Positions 56,285-64,000 of a DNA stretch of 64,000 nucleotides are shown here, one piece after another. The stretch is from Caprella mutica. Taxonomy: Eukaryota > Arthropoda > Malacostraca > Amphipoda > Caprellidae. Position 1 is the stretch's first letter. Every line of letters begins with the position of its first letter. The notes beneath the pieces are model-generated. The model saw nothing but the letters and a program-made list of their open reading frames with translations, did not search any database and was not told the origin of the DNA. The stretch covers positions 248,001-312,000 of the forward strand of contig CANNZV010000439.1 in the NCBI GenBank assembly GCA_947561585.1, given 5' to 3'. Position numbers and translations under genes: made by a program.

Positions 56285-57520
56285 TTGACAGACGTTTCGT
56301 CGACAGATAGTTTGTCGAAAGACGTTTCGTCGACAGATGTTTCGTCGACAGATATTTTGTCGACAGACGTTTCGTCGACAAGACGTTTCGTCGACAGGAT
56401 GTTTCGTCGACAAGACTTTTCGTCGCCAAATTTTCGTAAAGGGGATATTTACACACTCTATTGTTACAATAATGTACTTTAACTGAATATTGTAACAAAT
56501 GATCAAATTACAAAAAAGAATAATGGTAAGGAGGAAAACTATTAAATATATTTAAATAGCTTTTCTACTTTAATACTAAACCAGAACTACTCGATAGTAC
56601 CAATTAATTTTGAAGTAATTTAAAAAAAATTGTATAAGCAAGACAAAAATTAAAAAATATATCGTACCAAATAATGAAATCATTGAAAACTGTAGGAGTG
56701 AATCCACACACTAAGAGCATTCTTAAATTTAATTCTTCGTCTATAAGTAGTCTTGCATCAAACTGCCTATTAAAATTTTGCCCTGTTTGTCAGGGTGAAG
56801 GTGTCTTTTCGAGTAGTTTGAGAATATTGATAATGATATATAAGCTCGAAATATTTTATGATAAACTCATAATTTTCTTGGAGCCTGGAGAGGATTTTAA
56901 ATATTTTTTTCTTACTTGATCAAAATTCGAAAATGGGATACCGTTCTATAACTCTGAACTTTTTCGATTTTAAAGCCAACGACTTGTTTCAAAGAATCAC
57001 TTTTTGGTAAGACAACCTATAATATCGATAAGCATTCAATGGAGAGTTTTCTTTAAATAAAAACTTGCCATTCAATCTAGGATTAGCTTTCAATTACTGA
57101 ACACTCGCAGTAGTCGAACAGTGGGCATTTACCGACTGAAAGTTACTTGTTAATGACAAATCCAGCGATGTAAATCTTATTATATTATGAAACGTAAATT
57201 ATTGATATGAAATTGTTTCAAATTTTAAAAATAATAAACGTAACTCAACCCAAAATTATAAAATTACTTTAAAATAATTTGTTATTAATGAGTAATTATG
57301 ATTTAGTATTAAAGTATAAAACGATTGAAATTTATTTAATAATTTTCCTCCTTACCAGTATTCTATTCTGTAACTTGATCATTTGATACATTATTCTGTT
57401 AAAGTACATGTTTTGTAACAATGGAGTGTATTAATATCCCCTTTACGAAAATGTGTTGACGAAACTTTCTGTCGCGAAACGTCTTTTCGACGAAACGTCC
57501 TGTCGACGAAACGTCTGCAC
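56285..57520. mobile_element. Foldback element D, ends built of 16-bp repeats
   Basis: The left end (56286-56420) is eight to nine tandem units of GACGTTTCGTCGACAG with variants. The right end (57450-57518) carries about four reverse-complement units. Inside both arrays follows the same block TTTTCGTAAAGGGGATATT, then CATTGTTACAA/CTATTGTTACAA, GTACTTTAAC, CAAATGATCAA and GGTAAGGAGGAAAA, and TACTTTAATACTAAA, so each arm is about 350 bp. The centre (about 56630-57170) includes an 81-codon ATG-started + ORF without recognisable domains and a piece of MITE family 1. No transposase seen. Same architecture as elements A and C with an unrelated unit sequence. Confidence 0.85.
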
Positions 57521-57529
57521 ACTATGATA

Positions 57530-57728
57530 AGTGACTTAGCACTCTAATGATAAGTGACTTAGCACACTAATGATAAGTGACTTAGCACACTAATGGTAAG
57601 TGACTTAGCACACTACTGATAAGTAACTTAGCACACTACTGATAAGTGACTTAGCACTCTAATGATAAGTGACTTAGCACACTAATGATAAGTGACTTAG
57701 CACACTAATGGTAAGTGACTTGTAGCCA
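57530..57728. repeat. 23-bp tandem repeat (GATAAGTGACTTAGCACACTAAT)
   Basis: Eight copies with CACTCT/CACACT and ATGGTAAG variants. It abuts the right end of element D, and relatives of the unit flank its left end, so the element appears to lie within or beside this array. Confidence 0.9.
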
Positions 57729-59234
57729 GTGACACATTTAGCAACGGATGAAACCCATTATTCAAAAATTCAATAATAAAACTCGTATCTGATTTTAGCC
57801 AAGAGAGATGGAAAGTATTGTAACGTTTGAAATCTATAACGATATAAAATGAGCAAATATTCAATAATCTACACGAATATAATAAAAATGGAGTAAATGA
57901 TAAAAGTCATTGCAGTAACATAGTTAGCCAAATAGTAATTCTTAATTTTAAATCCCACAAATGTTATAGAATCTTTATGGTCGCTGTTTATCATCCAACA
58001 TTAAATGTAGGAATATTTGATTTTGATAAAATATAGATATTCACTCATTGAAAAAGGTTTGATTTTTTAATAATCTGGGATAAGAATTGTATCGAATCCA
58101 ATTATCGGAGTTCACCTCGAAAAAACAAAAAAAAAATGAAGAGATTCAGGTGATGACGTTGTATTACTACTTTATATTATAAAGAATTGTTCCCACTACA
58201 TATATTCGCTATTCTATTTACTGTGATCAACACCAAATGTTGTTGTTGCTGTTTCAGTTCCCGCTTTCAAATCCAGATGGCGCTTTTTAAAATAGAAATT
58301 TCCGAGAGTGGTGTATCTTATTGTAGTATAATATCTTTGCTATTAGTACATAATGCAATTTACTTTAATTCAATATTCCAACAGCAAATGAATAGAACAT
58401 CAATCATCTTTCCATATTTATTATATAATATTTAAGGGTGTATATCACTGATCTCTACAGATAGAGATGCATGACCATAATAATTCTTAGACATATAATT
58501 CTGAGCAAGCACAAGTGCGTAATATTGTTTTATGTCAATTTTCCTCTTTTGGACTAATTTTGTGATATTCAATCATTATCAGATCTGAAGGCTACTGGAT
58601 ATTATAGACCACTGTTGCTACTTACCTATGCGTAGGATTTGATAATAGATACTAATTATTGTTCACATTTGATGAGATTTTCAGAAATGAATATCTTACA
58701 GTTTCAATGAGGTATTTCCCTATTTCAGTGATTTAGCCCTTTTTTCTCCTGACGGCATCTGCAGTAGCCATGAAATTATATGCTATTCTAATACGTTTGT
58801 GGTCCAAGCTATTATGTGTATGTTTGTTTGTGGGCTTCTCTTCAGCAATATACTTGATGGAAGCAGAAAGGATGACGGAAATTTCAGTCTTGTTCCCAGG
58901 CTAATATGTAACATGATGGAAATTTCCGCGCTGGGCCTGCTAATAGTATACTTAATGTATTTTTTTAAAGTTATTATATACAATGTGCTATTGTGATTAA
59001 TAAGAGGGTTTCAAAAAAATTGTTTAAAAGAAATACAAAAGTAGTTTCAGGAGCGGAAAGGTTAATAACTGAATTAATATTGTTCATCAATTATACAGGG
59101 AATGAAAGGGAATAAAAAACAAGTTATTATTTATTGTCACAAGTATAGCAAAAATAGGCTGTTGGGAGAATGTTCGAAAATAGAGAAAAGTTCAATTATC
59201 ATATCGAATAGCTAGGCCTATATTGAATATACGT
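57729..59234. other. 1.5 kb without a confident gene
   Basis: ORFs of 65-82 codons occur on both strands (58187-58435, 58783-58996) but overlap each other in opposite directions and lack motifs. No repeat noticed. Confidence 0.45.
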
Positions 59235-59400
59235 ACACTAGTATTATGAGGTTATTTAATCTCAACGTTGAAGGTTTTATCAGGTTGCAAGCTTTCGAAT
59301 AAAAAGATTTCTATTCATCTTCAAGAGAAAGGTGGAAAACCTGGACCAATGGTTGTATGTTGGATACCGTCTTTCTATTACAGCTATCTATCTTTTTGTT
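59235..59400 (-). mobile_element. Dispersed hairpin repeat, Penelope-like 3' end type, copy 3
   Basis: Minus-strand copy: GAGGTTATTTAATCTCAACG, TTGAAGGTTTTATCAGG, CAAGCTTTCGAATAAAAAGA, TTTCTATTCATCTTC. The extension TGGAAAACCTGGACCA...GTTGGATACC matches 43405-43460 beside copy 2, so these two copies share longer flanks. Confidence 0.6.
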
Positions 59401-59894
59401 TATTATTATTAATTAACCCATAAAAAATCAAAATGTGAAAACAAAATTTGAAAATTTGATATTACCTATAGCTACAGTTGACAAAATTCATTCTCTAGAA
59501 AAATTCTACTTTCTTTATATTTGTAACAAGCTATAGAGGCGCGATGAAAAAAATGCAACGTAAATTATAGGAAAAGAATAGGAAAACAAAATAGTTTGGT
59601 TTACCAACACTCACGAGACACTGGACACACTTTCAATTTCACAGACGCCAAAGTTTTACATCAAAATCAAAATGTTTGGCACCGTAGAAGATTAGAATCA
59701 TTCTATACACTGCATCATCAAAATTCAATTAATAGAGCATATGATGTAACACCTGCATTTACCCATTGTTAATAAATGCCGTAACTGATTTATAACACAT
59801 CTATAGTTTGAAGAGTCAACAGGAAATTTGAAACATTATGAAATAAATATAGAATAAAAAAATTAAAAATAGAATAATAATAATAAAGTAATAG
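59401..59894. other. No gene seen
   Basis: AT-rich; CTATAGAGGCGCGATG near 59532 is a partial relative of the hairpin repeats that follow. Confidence 0.4.
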
Positions 59895-60255
59895 ATCTAT
59901 AGCTGTAGAGGTTGACCGTTTTCCATCGCTCCTCTATAATTTGAAGAATCAAAATAATAAAATGAAATTTATAAACATGAAATTTGAAGAAAATTTATAG
60001 AAATAGATAATATATAGCTATAGAGGTTGACCGTTTTATATCGCGCCTCTATAGTTTGATGAATCTAAATAATAAAAATGTAATATATAAAAATGAAATT
60101 GAAAGAAAGAGATATATATAGTTATAGAGGCTGACCGTTTTCTATCGCGCCTCTATAGTTTGAGAGTAAAAAAAATGAAATATAGAAAAAAAAATGAAAG
60201 AAAGAGATATATAACTAATGAGGTTGACCGTTTTATATAGCGCCTCTGTAGCTTG
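59895..60255. repeat. Approximately 100-120-bp repeats, each with a CTATAGAGG hairpin
   Basis: Four units. Each has CTATAGAGG (or a variant), TTGACCGTTTT, ATCGCGC and CCTCTATAG, so the ends of the conserved 40-bp part are complementary. Conserved parts lie near 59900-59938, 60017-60054, 60121-60158 and 60213-60252, separated by AT-rich filler with GAAAT/AAAATAATAA. Confidence 0.75.
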
Positions 60256-60319
60256 ATGTACCAAAATAATGAAATATGGAGAATAATAATTATATTAATG
60301 AAATATATAACCTAGAACT

Positions 60320-60592
60320 AAGAGGACACATAAGATCACGAGGACACATAGGACCACGAGGACACATAGGACCACGAGGACACATAGGACCATGAGGACA
60401 CATAGGATCACGAGGACACATAAGACCAAGAGGACACATAGGAACAAGAGGATACATAGGACCACGAGGACACATAGGACCAGGAGGCCACATAGGACCA
60501 CGAGGACACATAGGACCACGAGGACACATAAGACCAAGAGGACATATAGGAACAAGAGGACACATAAGACCAAGAGGACACATAGGAGAATA
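60320..60592. repeat. 18-bp minisatellite (GGACCACGAGGACACATA)
   Basis: About 15 copies with GATCACGAGG, GACCAAGAGG and GGAACAAGAGG variants. The unit is a multiple of three, so several frames stay open: minus frames of 114-192 codons with six-residue repeats (such as MCPRGP). One + frame reads GPRGHI but is broken by a TGA. No evidence for translation. Confidence 0.93.
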
Positions 60593-60611
60593 AGTAATGC
60601 ATACGAATAGA

Positions 60612-61632
60612 GGGGATCCGGAAAATTGATCGAAACCAATTGACCGAAAACAATTTATCGAAAGTGATCGAATGGGAAATTGGTCGAATGGAAAATTGAT
60701 CGATAGGAAAATTGGTCGAATGGAAAATTGATCGAAAGGAAAATTGATCGAAAGGAAAATTAATCGAATGGAAAATTGATCGAATGGAAAATTGGTCGAA
60801 TGGAAAATTGATCGAAAGGAAAATTGATCGCACAACAATTGATCGAATGGAGAATTGACCGAAACCAAATTGATCGAAAATGATATTGGATCTATTTACA
60901 CTAATTGACAATGATACTTAGAACCATGAATTACCAAGGACACTTATTTGCAATATATTACAGCTAGTAGATCTTGTTACCATGATTTATATATAATAAC
61001 AATAATTTATACAATAATATATGATAAAAATTTATGTTTAAAATTTCTTCAATCAACTGTTTTTCTATAACAAAGAATTATATGCTTTGAAATATATTAT
61101 AATTTGAAGAATTTTAAGTTTTCTTATTTCTAGAATTTAGGTAGTTCTAGATAACTTGTGAAATGAAAGTTAAATAATTAATTAATTTAGTATAGGTTTA
61201 ACGTCTGTTTCGGAACCAAAAGCCATATCACTGACGACAAATGGGAATTAAATACAAGAGATAGGAAGAAGCAGTCAGAAAGGGAAATGGATTCATGAAC
61301 AAAGTCACTTAACACCGTCGGTGTTAAGTGAGTACTCTGTGAGAGCAGTCACTTACCAAGGAATGTAACAAAAAGGGACACTAAGCACCGGTTACTGCAC
61401 TCACAGATGGAAGAAAATAATGAAGTTAATCTATTCGATCAATTTTTCTTTCGATCAATAATTGTTGTGCGATCAATTTTCCATTCGACCAATTTTCCTT
61501 TCGATCAATTTTCCATTCGACCAATTTTCCTTTCGACCAATTTTCCTTTCGACCCATTTTCCTTTCGACCAATTTTCCTTTCGATCAATTTTCCTTCCGA
61601 CCCATTTTCCTTTCGATCAATTTTCCTAGACC
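60612..61632. mobile_element. Foldback element B, inverted and truncated relative of A
   Basis: Begins GGGGATCCGGAAAATTGATC as inside element A's arm, then 16-bp units (GAATGGAAAATTGATC type) at 60645-60885. The core at 60890-61420 matches A's 12720-13190 in reverse complement, including GGTTTAACGTCTGTTTCGG, AAGTCACTTA and TAAGCACCGGTT. Oppositely oriented 16-bp units follow at 61430-61625. The outer 430-bp inverted repeats of A are missing. Minus ORFs of 167-192 codons are translated arrays. Confidence 0.85.
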
Positions 61633-61715
61633 CCCTTCAACGTTGAGTTTAAATAACCTCATAATAATATGGATTTCCCGTTGAGTTTGAATCTTTTACA
61701 TCAAACGTACACTAG
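61633..61715 (+). mobile_element. Dispersed hairpin repeat, 3' fragment, copy 4
   Basis: CCTTCAACGTTGAGTTTAAA, TAACCTCATAATAATATGG, ATTTCCCGTTGAGTTTGAAT: the 3' half of the repeat at 43455-43600, fused directly to the end of foldback element B without the CTGATGA part. Confidence 0.6.
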
Positions 61716-61791
61716 TGCGTCTTACAAGTCAAAAAGAACGAATAACAATATTTTTGTAGAATAATGTGGAGAAATGGTATTCAAAGTTAAT
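61716..61791. other. Short spacer
   Basis: No feature recognised. Confidence 0.4.
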
Positions 61792-62121
61792 CCCAAGCAA
61801 CCATGACACATTGTGCCAACCTAGGCACTAGATGGTTAGATGGGCAAGAGATGGCAGACTAAAGAGTAGCCTAGCAATTACATGGGGATAATGTTGTTTT
61901 CCAATCTTTAGGAATGTTACCTTGGGAGAAGTTTGGTTCAATGTGGCAAATCCATCTCATTGAATTCTCATATTGGCCCTACCTGATTAATATATAGCGT
62001 ATCAACATCATATGGTTGAAACTTTATCAACATATTGGCAACATCTTGGGCCAAGATGGATTCAACATAACAGTCCATGCTGTCACCATGTTGGCTCATT
62101 TTGCAACTTTGGTTACTTGGG
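61792..62121. mobile_element. MITE family 3, about 330 bp
   Basis: The left end CCCAAGCAACCATGACACAT and the right end, in complement CCCAAGTAACCAAAGTTGCA, are inverted relatives; matching GCCAAC/GAGCCAAC blocks lie inside. The first bases (CCCARG-ARC) resemble the ends of the small element at 63077-63186. Non-coding. Confidence 0.65.
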
Positions 62122-62349
62122 AAAAGAATTATATATTATGTTGTATCTGAGATACCTCAAAGAATATAATAAGCAGTAGTTTTTTTGTAATAAAACTCTC
62201 TCTTAAACTCTGAAATTGGAATCATCGTGTAATTCAAATAATACATTTTTCATTTGCAAATTGATGCAGAAATTATTTATTATAATTTAAAAACTTTTTG
62301 TATTGTTATACAGGTTTTGATTGAAAAGATTCATACTCAACGGGAAATC
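62122..62349. other. Spacer, no gene seen
   Basis: AT-rich sequence without recognised features. Confidence 0.4.
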
Positions 62350-62566
62350 CATAATATTAGGGGTTATTTAAACTCTGTGTTGAAGGTTTGTTCAGTTTTC
62401 AAGCTTTCGAATAGAAAGATTTCTATTCATCATCAGGAGAAGTGTGATGGATAAAAATTTCTCTAGATATTTCTCCTTCTCCTGCTGATGAATAGAAATC
62501 TTTCTATTCGAAAGCTTAAAAACTGAAAAAACCTTCAACGCAGAGATTAAATAACCTCTAATATTA
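62350..62566. mobile_element. Two hairpin repeats in head-to-head inverted arrangement
   Basis: 62350-62450 is a minus-strand copy and 62475-62566 a plus-strand copy of the CTGATGA/GAAAGCTT dispersed repeat, joined by about 25 bp. The whole is a roughly 215-bp imperfect palindrome. The left arm has GAGGTTATTT-like GGGGTTATTTAAAC, CTTTCGAATAGAAAGATTTC and CATCAGGAGAAG; the right arm mirrors each block. Confidence 0.75.
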
Positions 62567-63076
62567 TACAGGTTTTGTATCCAGATTTCTTTTCTTTTTT
62601 AAATTATTCGGATTTTACGTTCAGATCTTATTATTCGGTTGTTTATTCTGATTTTTTGCTATCCAGATTTTTTACGAAAGTTTTTGTGATTTTCTGATAT
62701 CCATGCAGATGATGGGCAATAATTTCTTTTTGTTATTCGGATTTTCTATATAATTAAATTTATTCTTTTCCCTTAATTTTTCTGGTTTGTGGAATTTTTT
62801 GGTTTTCCAATTTTTTCGGTTTTTCAGATTTTTCAGTTTTTCCTGATTTTCAATTTTAGTATTTTTCGGACTTCCCTATTTTTGATTTTCCATATTTTCA
62901 GTTAATTGAATTCTGAAATCCTTAAGATTTCTGTAATCTTCTTCGTCATGGAACCGTATCTTAAATGTTACAGCGTGACATTTTTCTTGGAACCAACCAA
63001 CCATCCAACCAACAGGCAAACACACATTGTATGTCAGCATATAGGGTGATATGGATGATATTTCGACAGAAGATAC
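62567..63076. repeat. T-rich irregular repeats, relative of 6480-6860
   Basis: TTTT(C/T)GG(A/T)TTTT and CAGATTTTT motifs repeat irregularly from 62570 to 62880. The end (GTCATGGAACC, TTAAATGTTA, GACATTTTTCTTGGAACCAA, CCAACC) matches 6798-6858, so both are copies of one element. The minus 70-codon ORF has no support. Confidence 0.5.
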
Positions 63077-63186
63077 CCCAGGTAGCAAGCATTATTCCTG
63101 GGATATTAAGGGAATGACCCTGGGAAGAAGGATATATTCCTAAGATATTCCCTTAATATCCCAGGAATAAATCCTTGCTGCCTGGG
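63077..63186. mobile_element. MITE family 4, 110-bp hairpin
   Basis: CCCAGGTAGCAAGCATTATT at the left is mirrored by a terminal block reading in complement CCCAGGCAGCAAGGATTTAT; TTCCTGGGATATTAAGGGAAT pairs almost perfectly. The arms are about 40 bp with a 30-bp loop. Non-coding. Confidence 0.8.
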
Positions 63187-64000
63187 ACATTTGCCTTTAT
63201 GGTATTTTCCAGACTTGCGAGAGATTGGTTGGTATCTGGTTAAACGAAACAGGATGTAATATATTTTTGAATATTAACTCCCGGCCTAGAGAAAGGAAGG
63301 TTTATTTCAGAGTTTGTGAGAAAAATGATTGAAATATTCATGTTGAATTTGCGGTTCAGATAGCACTGTGATGTGTGAGAGTTCGAAAGGCTAAACAATT
63401 TTGATAACTTTACCATATAAAAAAATGCGATGAAAACTCGATATTTGATCAATGTTGTTCTCTATATCAATCCAAAACTATTCCTGTAACGGGAGGATTG
63501 TACCAATCAACAAAATTAGTCTGTAATTATAATATTAAAATAATATATATAATCAGAAAGAATAATTTTTTTTTCAAATAACTGCAAAACGATATATTGT
63601 TTTCTTTTTAAATATTAGTGGCTGAACTATCACAATATCTAGTACATTTTCTCCATTTTCTGCAGATCTAACAATATCACAATAAAGTAACTAGAAATGT
63701 TCAGCTTGCTTATAATAATAGTATATAATTTACTCATTATTTACTGGTTTCTTCATTGTTTAAGAAGCTTTGATTGTTGTACGAGCTGCGTGATATAAGG
63801 TTCTCTTACTCAAATTCAATATTGTGAACTCCACTTCATTAAACTAGTTCTACATCTGTCTGATATTAAAACTATAATTTAAAAACTAAAAAACTTGCAA
63901 CAAGTATTCAGTCTGTAACTTTTAGGTTGGTACTAACTTCGTTAATCAGTAATAATTTTCTTCAATATCAAAAGATGTAACTAGAATTATCCTAGTTACT
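63187..64000. other. AT-rich sequence, no gene seen
   Basis: No supported ORF, array or inverted repeat to the end of the window. Confidence 0.5.

Noticed and set aside
58783..58996. Overlapping 65-66 codon ORFs on both strands
   Set aside because: Mutually antisense, motif-free and of chance length.
60290..60911. Minus ORFs of 114-192 codons (CPRGPM repeats, then FDQFSIRPIF repeats) as a collagen-like or repetitive protein
   Set aside because: They run straight from an 18-bp minisatellite into the 16-bp array of foldback element B; several frames are open at once and the GPRGHI frame contains a stop.

Overview
This is a 64 kb piece of a eukaryotic, almost certainly insect, genome. It is very AT-rich, has no bacterial gene organisation, and carries spliced genes with short GT-AG introns, TATA boxes and TCAGT-type arthropod initiators. 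A hemipteran is my best guess, at low confidence. The only genes I can defend as intact are three tandem minus-strand paralogues at 44.8-53.0 kb. Each encodes a 153-residue secreted, cysteine-free protein of unknown function. Everything else is mobile-element debris, tandem repeats or featureless AT-rich sequence.

Layout. 0-6.3 kb: degenerate 16-bp arrays, old dispersed repeats, and a near-palindromic TIR transposon (5133-6300). 6.3-14.1 kb: two large foldback elements, C (6862-8092) and A (12266-14052), plus two minisatellites. 14.1-20 kb: dead transposase and retroelement fragments and a 1.5-kb 20-bp satellite. 20-30.5 kb: 39-, 28-, 37- and 37-bp arrays, the last a satellite made of hairpins, and several MITEs. 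32-35.6 kb: two more 20-bp satellites. 36.7-40.1 kb: a 32-bp satellite that occurs in opposite orientations on the two sides of an assembly gap (38263-38379). 41.5-53.6 kb: a duplicated gene cluster with a gene-less relic unit, into which a foldback MITE, a Tc1/mariner-type element and another transposase fragment have inserted. 54.5-55.5 kb: a G+T-rich block. 56.3-57.7 kb: foldback element D next to a 23-bp array. 59.2-64 kb: hairpin repeats, an 18-bp array, foldback element B (an inverted, truncated relative of A), and further MITEs.

The main pattern is a group of foldback-type elements (A, B, C, D, possibly others). Their long terminal inverted repeats contain short tandem arrays of 15-16-bp units. 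Unit sequence differs between elements, copy number differs between the two arms of one element, and several unit types share a GGAAAATT core. The 32-bp arrays around the gap could be a very large example. I infer that such elements seed some minisatellites in this genome; this needs a genome-wide test. I identified no tRNA, rRNA, CRISPR or origin.
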